Assembly: GCA_026545765.1 (NCBI GenBank)
Contig: JAIFAC010000126.1
Location: 108,318-172,317 of the forward strand
DNA: 64,000 nucleotides
Source of the DNA: Plantago major
Taxonomy: Eukaryota > Streptophyta > Magnoliopsida > Lamiales > Plantaginaceae
Direction: 5' to 3'
Every line of letters starts with the position of its first letter. The first letter of the stretch is position 1. The translations under genes were made by a program, and so were the position numbers. This document shows, in pieces, positions 50,650-62,500 of the stretch. Below the pieces are notes generated by a model. The model saw nothing but the letters and a program-made list of their open reading frames with translations. It did not search any database and was not told the DNA's origin.

Positions 50650-51794
50650 GAGTTATCCGAATCTCCATCTTCGTAATCAGCCTCAATATCTAGAGCATCA
50701 AGTCGATTTCAATCTTCTTCCTTTCTTCAACAAGAAGGCCCTTTGATTTCTTTTGTAATTTCTTCCGTCTTTTTATCACATGTCTTGAGCTTGTTTAAAG
50801 CACTCAATCTCTCAAGTGACCAGCTTTTGACAATAGAAGCGATATCATTTCCTATCTCGCCGATTCAAGATTAACACCTTTCCGAACGGGGTCTTCGAGA
50901 GTTGTTTAGTCGAATGTTCTTGATCGATGATAGTTTGGGCTAAGATGCTTTTTCAGCTTTTCTTTAGCTTTTCTTCTCTCAATCTTCGACTCACAAATTT
51001 ATTCATGTGTCTTATCGCAAGAGCATTTTCTTCAGATGCATCTTTCGCATCTTTCTTTTCGTATACCTTGAGAGACTAGAGTAACACTTTGCAACTTCTC
51101 GCTTGTTTGTTCTCTCCGAGTTGTCTCATAATCTACAGAGCAAGATGAGAGAAGAGCTCATCGGAGTAATATTTGGCATTCCTTGGTTGAAATAAAAGAA
51201 TTTAGTCTGCTCTCCAGGATTGAGACTTCGACAATAGTCTTAATCTTTTCTAGTCGGGAGTATCCGTTGCTTTCACCAAGTGCAGCCATATCACTCATAA
51301 GAGTAGTAAACCCAAATCAAGTTCTTCCAAAGTTTTAGTGGGACCTTGCTTGAAGTTTTGGAACTTCAATTTAAGAACTTCAACTTGTTTTCGTTTTCTG
51401 CCCGCACGCTTTTCTTCAATCAATCGCTGTGCGCTGCTTTTAGCACCCTACGCTTATAATCAGATGTGCTCAGTGTCGATCCGATGATTATATTAGCTTG
51501 ACCATCCAATCAGGTCTCTCGCATCTTCGTATGTCCGTAGCTCTCGCTTGTCTTCATACATAATGCTTCCACGAGCAACACGCCACTATCACTAGCAATG
51601 ATCCTCGCTTTCATCTTCCTTGTCGAGGTTTTTCTTCCATCGTACACCCCAAGAACTTGTTCGAGTTGTCTGATTTTAATAGGACCTTCATTGATGACAT
51701 AGATCATCTCATCACTAATGGCCTCGATGGAGCATCATGTTGTTCTTCCATTTCTCGTAGTTTTCAAGCTCGTAACGGTGCATCACTTAGACAT
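50650..51794 (-). pseudogene. gag: Retroelement gag, copy A, broken
   Basis: The first ATG after the PBS is at 51794-51792. Downstream, in changing frames, are YEKWKNNM and ISDEMIYVINEGPIKI (about 51770-51680), then a long charged region. A CCHC zinc knuckle (FYCQK...GH) is visible near 50860-50800. Gag forms the particle and binds RNA through the knuckle. Several frameshifts and stops divide it. Copy B keeps the corresponding knuckle near 63060-63100. Confidence 0.65.
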
Positions 51795-51897
51795 TCTCAA
51801 GCACTTAACACACAAATTATATAGTCCTCAGACAGGGACAAAGATTCTTCCCCTATCTGGGGATCTAGGTTCAGTGTAGTCGGCGTAGGAACCTCCT

Positions 51898-51909
51898 GCT
51901 CTGATACCA
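51898..51909 (-). other. Primer-binding site, initiator tRNA-Met
   Basis: TGGTATCAGAGC on the minus strand, two bases after the 5' LTR end, is complementary to the 3' end of plant initiator tRNA-Met, the usual copia primer. Confidence 0.93.
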
Positions 51910-51911
51910 CT

Positions 51912-53293
51912 TGTTGGTCCAGATAACGGTAAAGTAAAAGGCCAGAGGGGGTGAATAGTCTTTTAAAACTTTTGTCGATAAACACGCTTCGTAAACTTGG
52001 GGGTTTCGACACTTAAATTCAGAGCGCTAAGACTTTATAAGATAGGTAAGTAAACAAAAGTATGTGTGTGTGCTTTCAAAGATAAATGCGTAAAGGTAAT
52101 AACATGCAAAGTATAGTGGTATCCGGAGGTGGCGAATCCTCCAACTAATCCACTTCGTCTTTCGAGACCTAGAATTCACTAGAATGTATAATTGAGTTCA
52201 CCTTACAATAATCCTATTCTAAGATTCCTAAACAAATGGTTCCCAACCAAATGTTCCCCCTGAGTTATTCCCCAGCTCCTTGAGCTAAGTACTTCCTCTA
52301 CTCAGATAACCTCGAGTTATTCCCCATTTCCCAAATCAAGTAATTCCTCTACTCCACTTGATGGTGTTGGTTATAAGGTTTGTCGAGAGGCTTCTTGTAT
52401 AACTTTTCGCTTATGTTTCCAGAGAGCCTAATAGAACAAGACTACTTAATACACTTGTTCAGGTATGGCAATCGCTTTTATCGACCCAAGTAATTGATGT
52501 CCGCTCGAGAATGAGCTTCTAAAGGTTATCCGATAGTTCAACTCTTTCACGAATAACAATCTCTTGTTAAGGTTCAGACAACTTAGAATCCATTTAGTGA
52601 TTCTTCAAGCAATGTAAAGCTTTCTAAAGGGTAGCAGAGTGCTTGAGAGAATACTTTGCTTGATGGTAAGTTTGCAAGATAGAGCGTCTAAGGTATGTTC
52701 TTCAAGCATCTAAGTGTGATATATATAGATAAATTTGAGAGGCGCTGAATTGTATCCGCAGTGCCTCTATCAAATTATATCCGCTTATATCTCGAACTAT
52801 GTACTCGTAAGTCACTATCTCTTGTTTCAGAGAGGACTTGATTTTGCAAGATTTACGATGCATTTAATGCATAGTAATCTTTCATTGTCCTTTAGTCTCA
52901 ACGGATACATGAGCCTTCTCGATGGCTTGCATGCTCCATACTCATGATGTCATATGTCCGTAATCATATTTCCAAAGTAAGTTAATGTACTTAAGAAAGA
53001 ATTAAGGACATAGTCTTTCCGAAAGTTAGACTAAACCTTTGGTCTTCATAAACCTTGTGCAATCTTCGCCTTTCTAATCTTCGTAAAAGCTCCATTGTTA
53101 GATTGATCTTCATGGTCTTCTTGAAATAAAAATTACACTCGAGACCTATAATCCTAATACAAGATTTACTAGACTAATCATACTCATGATTTCCTCTTTA
53201 CAATGTTCAAGTGAACTAAGAGTACTTAATCACCTTTCGGCAAAGATAAGAACATGTGATGAATGATCAAAAGACTCACAGATATTCCTAACA
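51912..53293 (-). repeat. LTR 2 (shared: 5' LTR of copy A, 3' LTR of copy B), 1382 bp
   Basis: Same termini as LTR 1. On one side is the PBS of copy A (51898-51909), on the other the PPT of copy B (53294-53308), so one LTR serves both units. TATA-like sequence at 52718-52730. Confidence 0.93.
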
Positions 53294-53499
53294 AAGGTCC
53301 CCCTTTTTATCAGTCATCCATGACTATCTTTTAAAGTCCTATTACAAATTTGTAATCTTGGAAGAGAAAACAATCCACCACTTAATCATTTCAAATGATA
53401 TTCAATTTTAGTCAATTAAGTAAAGTAAAACATCAACCAAATCACAAGAAGTGACCTTTCGATAAGTTGTCATCTATTAAAATGTATCCAGAGTATGAT

Positions 53500-56400
53500 C
53501 TTCAGATAGGCATGCTTTACGTAATCTAGATGCAACTTTACAGATAGAGAAATTCGTAAACAATCGAAGATTACAAAAGTAACAAACATACTAAGTAAAT
53601 TAGAACAACAGAGTGTCCAAGCTCCAAGTAAACATTCTAAGATACTAGTCTTCAAGTCTTCAAAATAACTTAGGTTCAAACCTCAAGTTCTTCAAAGACC
53701 CTTTTCCGGATCAGCGACATAATCATCCACTTTTCTCGCATTCTCGACATAGTCATAAAGAGTCCTTCTGACAGAGAGTTCTGTCTTTCTGGACAAATCA
53801 CATATTTCTTGGTAACTCTTGCCAAGTTTATGATTTTTCCTCAGAAAATGTTTGACCCAGAAGTATTTTCCCCAAACCTGCATGGTCTACTTGGCAATTA
53901 GATAGGTTGAAATATTTGTATATTTCTTCCAGATAGTGTATATCATCTAGGTATTCATCCAATGTCATATAGAATGACTCATAGGTTGAAACTCCTAGTT
54001 TGTTCTTCTTGTCAGAGCTACCATCCATTTTTCGCACTTGTGTACATCATCGGGCTTTGGTAAGGATGTGCAAAAGGAGAGGTCCATCTTTCGCATCGCT
54101 TTCTCTACTTCAAAGTTTAGCCGTGCATGAAGGTGTTCAGATTTTAGCAATTCTCGCTTGCTTTCTCCATTTCAAGATTCCGTCGAGGATGGAGTTGAAA
54201 CTTATCATTGACAAGTAAATGTTGTAGTTCCGTAATCCAATACCCTCTTGTTCGGACGCACCTATATGAAGACTCTTCATTACTCGCCTTCACATATTCA
54301 ATGTGGGCATCACCGCTTTTCTGAACAATTTCTCGCTTGTTCCGCCAAACCGAATCCTTCGCTTTTCTCGTGGCCTTCCGCAGAGATCCTCTAACCCTTT
54401 CTTCCCGCCAATCAGGCCGGTGGAAGTTCCTCAGATTGACTTGGTATTTCGTAGGAGTTCGTCGCCAAAGGCATTGCCAGAGGGGTCAGGAGGTGCTTGC
54501 TTCTTCTTCTTGTGAAGTGGATGTTCATCTCAGACGATTCATCCTCATCATCATCATTAGTTCAACAAAGGAGGCTTGCAGCCTTTCTTGGTCTCTCACT
54601 TCTCCTTCTTCTTGGTCTTCCTTTTCAGATTATTCGTTGTTCCTTCTGAGATCCTAAGGGACTTAGTTCCCCTAGTGACCATACTTCTCAGCCTTCTGGC
54701 TGGTTGATTTGGAACAACTTCTTCAATAGGAGTGTCTCCAGTGGTGTCCTTAATGACTAGTTGACTTGAGGAGGGAGGCATAGATTGTTTTTTCTTTCTT
54801 CCTCTACCTTTATGAGGCATCTCTTCTTCTTCCCCCTTAGTCATGAATGACTGACTCATAATGGCATAAGCTTCAGAGAGTGAGTCAAAGTTTTTATGGA
54901 GATTATTGTGCACCTTGACCAATTCTTGATTTCTTTCTTCACCGTGGTTCAAATTTTAACTAGTTCTCGCTTCCTTTCGCTGAGCTCTTCAAGTGGCCTA
55001 AGAATGGCGTCTTTGCGTAACATGGTCGCTTCATTGAGTGCTGCATTAGCATTGTTACAATCCTCATCCCTGACCAACCCTAGGTCTTTCTGAGAGAGAG
55101 CTATGCTGGTTGCTCTGTTGAGTAACGCAGCAGCTAATGACTTCATCTCTTCTGGGACAGATTTTAGCACTTCGTCTTCGAGTAATTAGTGTCTTTCGAA
55201 GTTCCAAAAGATACTATTTCGCACGGTTTTCACTTCTTGAACTACTTGGTGCGAGAATATATGAGGAGCAAGTAGCTCTCTTGTGTCGAGGACAAGTCTC
55301 TCATCTTCATACAAGAATCAAGTTTCGTTGTTTTCAGATCACTCTTATTATCTTTTTTCGAATAGTTTGCGATCGACAACCTTTTCCGCTTTCCATCAAG
55401 TGTGCCGCCTTCCGAGAAGATATAGAAGGTCTTTCCGATGCGCCTCAAGATCATCTTCTTCATCATCATTGTCATCCATGGCATCTATTTCAAAGAAATG
55501 TGATAACAATGGCATCTTTCGATTTCTTTGCTCATCTAGGAGCGCCAATTCGGGTGTTAGCTTCTTTGAGCTTTTGAATTTTGGCTTCCTTTTCATCAAC
55601 AAGAGCTTGGCACCTAAGTTGATTATCTTATCTTCTTCCAACACCTTTCCGAGTTGTTCAATCAACTCACGATATCTCTTCAAGTATATCGCTCGCTCAT
55701 TGTTGGGTTTTCCGATGAGACTTTGAAGGTGATGATGGGGCTTTCGAGCATTGGAAGGGCCTTGTCTTTACTTCCTTTGCTAGCCTTCCTAATCCCGCCT
55801 TTGTCCAGTCAGATGATCATTCGATCATTATCATCATCATCCTTCTTGTTTTCGACTGATGCTCGTAGGGGTTCTTGATAATCATTCTCGCCCATTTCTT
55901 CTTCATCTTCAAATCAAGTTGATCACATTTGGGAATGTAATCATTCTCCCATTCACTTCTTCTTGCTCACCGCAAGTAGTGAGCTTACTAGGCAATGCGG
56001 ATGGGTTACCATCTCTTGGTTTGAGCATCCGCAGCTTTGAAATCCTAGAAGTTTTGTGCTACTTCATAAGTGAAGTCTTCATGCATCGATTGGCAAAGAA
56101 TAAGACTCATTGGGAACAATGTATGGATGTAGTCTTCCAGATTTAGGCTATTGCTTTTTCTCGACGCCGACATTGCTATTTCGTAAAGGTCAACCTTTCG
56201 AAGTTTCGCCATCGTCTCAAGCACTTTAGATGTTTCTAAGAGTGTGCTCGAAAACCTCGAGTAAATCAACTGCACAAAACTTAGAGCTCGTAGAAAGGGA
56301 TCAAGGTTTTGTTCAAACCACTTGAGTTGGTATCTGTGCAAAAGTAAGCTTTCGAGCATACCGTAGAAACACTGTGCTCATTTGCTTGATGTCGCTTGTT

Positions 56401-58603
56401 TTGGCACAGGCCTCAGACACCTTGTTGTGAGGAGAAGTCGATCCTCAACAACCTTTCTTTCGCTGAGCTCGAGAAACAAAATCAAGTATGTTTAGAAACC
56501 ATATCGAAAAGATAAATAGAGATGCTTTCGAGACTTCACTTACTTCCAAGTGAGGAAGCTCACAGATCTTCTCGTAAACCTTGGGGTTTCACACCTTTCG
56601 CAGACGCTTGTTCGAAGCTTCAGCTATTGGAGGAGTTTTCAAGAATTTTCTCCTTCCAATTGTTCTTCCGACCGAGCTGTAAGAACAAAACATAAGAGAT
56701 TTAGTAGTGATTTCCAGAGCATTCTTGAAGAAGATTATTATCGAGTGCTTACCTTCTCATCAAGGCTCAAGAATGCTTCTTCGTAAAGCTTTTCAAATTT
56801 CTGATTTTCGTTTTGGAGTGTTGGTCCCTCCACCACTACTTCCTCGCCAGAGCCTAAAGTAAGACAAAAAGAAATTTAGAACACAAGATATTAATTTTTC
56901 AAGCAAGCTATTTCTTATTCAGAGATAACTTAGCTACCAGAGAATGTGCTCTTCCGTTGTTCGAGGTCGAGAAACCTCTTCTTCATTCGTAAGGTGGACA
57001 AATTAACTTCCCCTAAAGTTTGTCTCAATATGGCCTGTAATAAAATGAAGCTTATGAGTAACAAGTTAACATCGAAATGTCGGCTGTTAGATATAAACTA
57101 CTTTTGCACCGAAAAGAGTCAGCCGATTATTGATCTTTTCGACTTGTGGTGAATCCACGCCTCTCTCGTGCTCATTGTTGTTCTCTCTCAGAGTATCATT
57201 CGAGTCTCCATCTCGCTTGATCCCTTCTCGAGAGTTGAGCCTCTCGTATATCGAGGAACCTGCTCAAGAATGTGGTTTCTTCAAAGAATATCGAAAATGT
57301 ATTGTGAATGTGGAAGCAATGTCAAGATCTTCCATCATTCTATCTTCCTCACCTGTGCCTTCTTCTTCCTCAAGTGTAGGGGCTCTTATCTTTCAAGAGC
57401 TAAGTTTGATGCTCCTCGGGTCTCAAGCTTAAATCTTTTGAGCATCGCTGTAATTACTTCATCGCCCTCGTAATCATTTTTCTGGTAGGTAATCCATCTA
57501 TGATATTTTTATCATCTCGAGAGTTCGAGCAATTGCTTGTGATTCTCGCTTCGAATCGCTTTCTGGCTTAACAACATCTTCTAAGACCTTGTCTCCGTAA
57601 GGTTGTGCTCTTCAATGTTTATGGACTTGGAGGTCCTTTCGCATTGAGCCCTTTTTTTCGGGCCGGAGGTTTAGCTTGAGCTTGCTCAAACCTCCTCACC
57701 TTGCAGTAGTTTCTTCAAATTTTCTCGAGTACTTGTCAAGAAGAATTCTCCTTTTCTTCAAAGGCGGTCTGAAAAGGGAGTCAGGACTGGTTTTTCTTTC
57801 TCTAAGAGTAATCCCCATGGTTTCCAATGTAATATATCCCGAGACCAAAGTGCATATCGGCTTTGCAAGAAGGCCATTGATGATTTTAGGCTCAAATTCC
57901 TCAATGTGTCCAAGGAATTTGTTGAAGGCGATTTCAATTGAAGTGGGTTTCGCCTTCATTCTTCTCGTTCAAAAGATGCATCATCATCCATCTCTCCATA
58001 CTTATCTGGTCTACTCCACCTTTGTTGCCATCAAAGCAACGGACTGTGATGAGAGCCAAAGTACTCAGAGCTTCAAGATGACTTGTTCATAGCTTTAATA
58101 AAGTCTCCGGCAACCTTTGCATTTTCCAACCGGATTGCCTCAAAGTTCTTTGACGCCAATCATCGAGGCCCTCGATGTTGATATCTTCAATAGTTCCTCG
58201 ATTTTTCAATCTAACAATTTGCAGAAGTTTGCGCAAGGACAATTTCGTCCTTCGACTTCACCGCATTTTCTTTTTCTTGTCATTCACAACCTTTGTGAAG
58301 ATTTTGGAGTTGTTAGAACTCAAGACATCCAAAGTGGATAGGCCCATGCAAGCAGATAAAAACTCGTAGATATGGGAATTCTTCAACATCCCCAATATCG
58401 CTTCCTTTCTGTTTTGAAGGTATAATCATAGTACATATTTCTTCACTAAGAATGCTCCCCAATTCATTTTATGATTAGGTTCCAAATCAAGGTGAATTCT
58501 CCCATAAGGCGCTTATTCAACACCTTATGTTCTTTTCCTCCTTGCTTTCAAATAGGAGTAGATGATCCGCCTTGTGGTTCTTGGTGGTCATCTTCGGTGC
58601 CAT
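53500..58603 (-). pseudogene. Unrecognised spliced gene between pol and the 3' LTR, copy B
   Basis: Counterpart of the 41300-46332 gene with the same ATG context (58603-58601), introns and coiled-coil segments, but more frame breaks: the 239-codon piece of copy A is split into 54596-54952, 54949-55170 and 55242-55484. The C-terminal part is better kept (53692-53883 and 53828-54037). Confidence 0.5.
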
Positions 58604-59559
58604 CTCTTTATATAAAGTTTTGAATAAGTGGTTTTTAGGATTTTGCACAAGTAATTGAGATTAGTTTATCTTTTCGTAAGACTAAGCACAAAAAGTCGAG
58701 TTTGCGTATGAGGTTTGCGTAAATCTTGAGAGATTTTGCTATTTTGATGCAAGTTTGAAATTTCGGATTTGGTAAAAGTGTTTGTCTTTTGCCCAATTCC
58801 TATATATATATAGCATAAAACATATATAGATACAACATACATATAGTCAATATGAATGCGGTTCGTGATCTGATAGGCGTGGTAACGCCCTTTGTACTTC
58901 ATTAAATGCTTAGTGGGCCACGCCTCAATTTCTAAATGATATTACTTGCTTTGTTTTAATCTCACCTGAGATCAAACGCTTATACATCAAGGGCTTATAT
59001 TGAATATCTTGTAATGATATCAATCAACAAATGGTAATGTATTTGATGGATTTTTAATATGCTACATTCATCGTGTCACTAAGTAAAGAGTAGGAACACT
59101 TAATCGTTGAGCTTATCATTCGAAAAGTCAAGTCCTTATCTATATATTGTTTATCATGAAAATGGTAAAAATACAAGACATCGACATGTTTGACTTTCGT
59201 AACTTATACCTTTTTGGGCTTTGGTGTCTTTTCTTTATGACTAAATAGTTTCCTAATTCAAGAATCAAACTTCGCTTGTTCGAATGTATTCACCCACTCT
59301 TAGTAAGTAAGTTCTAGTCTTATTTACTCATCGAGTGTGTGCCAACCTTTGCCTTCTCAATACCTGCTCAGAAATGTTTTGCCATTTTCCGAGTATTGCT
59401 ACCGTAAACCTTTGCATCACTTCTTATCAACTCGCTTTCGAGAGCATGTTCTCAGAGGCCTACTTCTTTCTCCTTACTAATTTTGACTTTAGAGATTCAG
59501 ACATTTTTCAATTCCTTAGGCAACCCATCAATCCAAGATTATATCTTAAGGTCAAGAAC

Positions 59560-62500
59560 CGCTTTGTAGGGCTTGGTGAAGATATCTCAAGTTGGTCTTC
59601 GTGCAATCTTGAGTATCTCTATATCGCTTTTTTCAACATGGTCTCCGATGAAGTGGTGTCTAACATCAATGTGCTTTGTTCGCATGGAACTTGGGATTCT
59701 CGTAGATTGCAATAGCACTTGTGTTGTCAGCTAAAATAGGAGTTTTCTTCATCGAGTCCATAGTCTCGAAGTTTGTCAATCCACGTAATTTGTGTTGCAT
59801 AACAACCAAAGAATATATTCAAATTCTCCTGGTAGAAGTTGCAATCGAAGTTTTGCTTCTTGCTAAACCATGAGATAAGTCTTGTTCTTAAACACAAGTT
59901 CCGTAGGTACTTTTCCTATCAAGCATTGATCCAAAGATAGTCAAAGATCTCAGTAATCCAAACTCAATCCACCTTCTTTAGGATACCACAAACCTACATT
60001 TATTGTACTTTTCACATACCTTAATACTTTCATAGCAATGTTGTAGGTGATTGCATTGGATTTGTTTGAAATTCAGCACACACTCCAACCGCATATTGAA
60101 TATCCGTCCGCTTACAGAAGGTAAAGTAGTGAACCTATTAATTTCCTATACTTGTGTTCTTCAACACTCTTATCCGATTCAAGATAGGTCATTTGGTTCC
60201 TATGCTCATAGGTATCTTAGCATTCTTTTCGTGAGGGCTTAAGATTGAACTTTGTGAGCATGTCTTTTGCATACTTTGTCGACTAATGAATATTCCATCA
60301 TCGAGTTGCTTGACTTGCAATCCTAGGAAATAGTTCAATTCTCCCATCATGCTCATCTCAAACTTATTTTTCATGAGATTTGCAAAGTCATCACAAAGTT
60401 GCTTGTCCTTAGATCCAAATATAATGTCATCAACATATACTTGAACTAAGAGCGCTCTATCATGATTTAAGGTAAATAAAGTTTTATCAACTTCACCTTT
60501 CTTGAAACCACTTTCCGTAAGGTATTTCGCCAAAGTATCATACTATGCTCTCGAGCCTGCTTTCATATAGAGCTTTCAGAGTTTATAGATTCATTCTACT
60601 TTCTCGAGGAAACTTCAAAACCGTGGTTGTTCAACATAGACTTCCTCAAAGAAGTTCACCATTCAAGAATGCACTTTTGACATCCATCCGATAAACTTTA
60701 AAGTCTTTATGAGCCTAAGGCCGAAGAGTCTTATTGCATCCAACTGCAACCTGCATATGACTCATCAAAATCTAAACCTTCAATTGTGAATCCTCGGCAA
60801 CCAACCTTGCTTTGTTTTTGGTTATTTCACCGATTCATTCATCTTGTTTCGAAACCCACTGGTTCCAATCACGTATATTCCTTCTACAAATGGAACTAGT
60901 TTCGCACTTTGTTTCTTTCAAACCGATCTAACTCTTCGCATTGCGTAGATCCATTTGGTCTCTAATGCTTCTTCAATAGTTTTAGTTCAATGTTCGAGAT
61001 GAAACATCCAAAGAGAGAATTAGCATTTTCGGTTATTACTCCTAGTCCTAACACCTTGATTGATCGGTCCAATCACATCCTTTGCGTGATGATCCTCGAT
61101 CCATCTCACCGCCGGTTTGGGGCTAGTAGGTCAACATCTATGTGATCCTAATGTGAATCACTATGATTACGACTTGATACTTCTTCAAGATTCATGACAA
61201 TTGTACTACGTAAGGGTGTCAATGTCCGACACTTGCTCGTGAGGGCTTTCGACATGCTCGCCGAGAGGTCATTTCCGTAATTAGCTCTCGATGAACATCT
61301 TCGCCCATTTCGAATTCTCATAGAAAATTCTTCATCATGTCCGAGAATCATCCGGTTGTTACTAGGCATTTCATGCTTTTCTTCGCCGTAGTCATCCTCT
61401 CTTTCCATAATGATGTTTTTCCTTTCGAGGGTTCTTCTTCGTAATCCTTTAACATTAGTTCCTTGAACCTTTCTCGAGAGTTCATCATCAAGGTGATTTC
61501 TGCTTTCTTCATAGAATACAACATGAACGATTCTTCAATCTTCTTTGTTCTTTTGTTGTAAACTCGTAAGCTTTGCTATTCATAGAATAACCAAGAAACA
61601 CTCCTTCATCGCCTTTGGTTGAAATGTTCTTAGATACTCTTTTCCATTGTTAAGAACAAAACATCTACAACCAAACACTTTCTATGTTTAATATTAGGGG
61701 TCTACCAACCAAGAGCTCATATTGGTCTTGTCATGGTGTTTGTTTATCAAACATCTGCTCGAGTATAGCATGTCAGGTTTACGCCTTCAACCCAATAAAC
61801 TTCACTTATTTCAAGGTCACCAAAGATTGTCCTCCGATTCTTTTATGGTTCTATTTTTCTTTCCGCAACACCATTTTGTTGTGGTGTTCTTACAGAGGAA
61901 AGTTGATGTTGTATACCTTGTCGGTACAAAACTCCTTATGTAATCGTCGACAAATTCAAGACTACGGTCTGCTCGATTGCGATACTTGTCATTTTTCATG
62001 ACTTCGAGCTTATTTAGCAAGTTTGGTATCTCCACCCTAGCATCAGATTTATGCTTCAGAAGACAACCAAGTGAATCTTGAGAAGTCATCTACAACAACC
62101 GCACTATACTTCTTTCCCCGCATAACTAGTTATAGATGATTCAAAAAGATCCATGTGTAATAGTTGCAGTGGTTCTAACACTAGAGTGTCTAATTTCGAC
62201 TTGAAAGAGATCTTAGATTGTTTCCATCTAACAAAGTGTAATGTATACCATCCTTTCTCAAAGATGTTTTGGGAAGGCCAACCACTAACTCTTTCGCAAG
62301 TTTGTTCGTAGTTTTGAAATTCAAGTGACTCATTCTTTTGTGCCATAACCAAAGGTTCTTCCGTAGGACCATTGACTCACCATGAGACATTCTTCAACTT
62401 GTGGCAGACACCCAATCGCAACATAAAGACCGCTTCCGCCTAGCAACCGAGACTATCTCGCTTGACTCATTGTCAATAAGTTTGCAATACTTTGCTTTAA

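Larger units (their letters stand above)
39581..53293 (-). mobile_element. Ty1/copia (Sirevirus/Maximus-like) retrotransposon, copy A, both LTRs
   Basis: A 13.7-kb element on the minus strand. The left copy of the LTR (39581-40956) is its 3' LTR and 51912-53293 is its 5' LTR. PBS, gag, protease, integrase, RT, RNase H, a long extra coding region and the PPT follow in minus-strand order. Integrase before RT is the copia order. An extra gene after pol and the large size suggest the Sirevirus lineage. All ORFs are cut by short indels. A TSD cannot be shown, because the right LTR runs directly into the internal region of copy B. Confidence 0.9.
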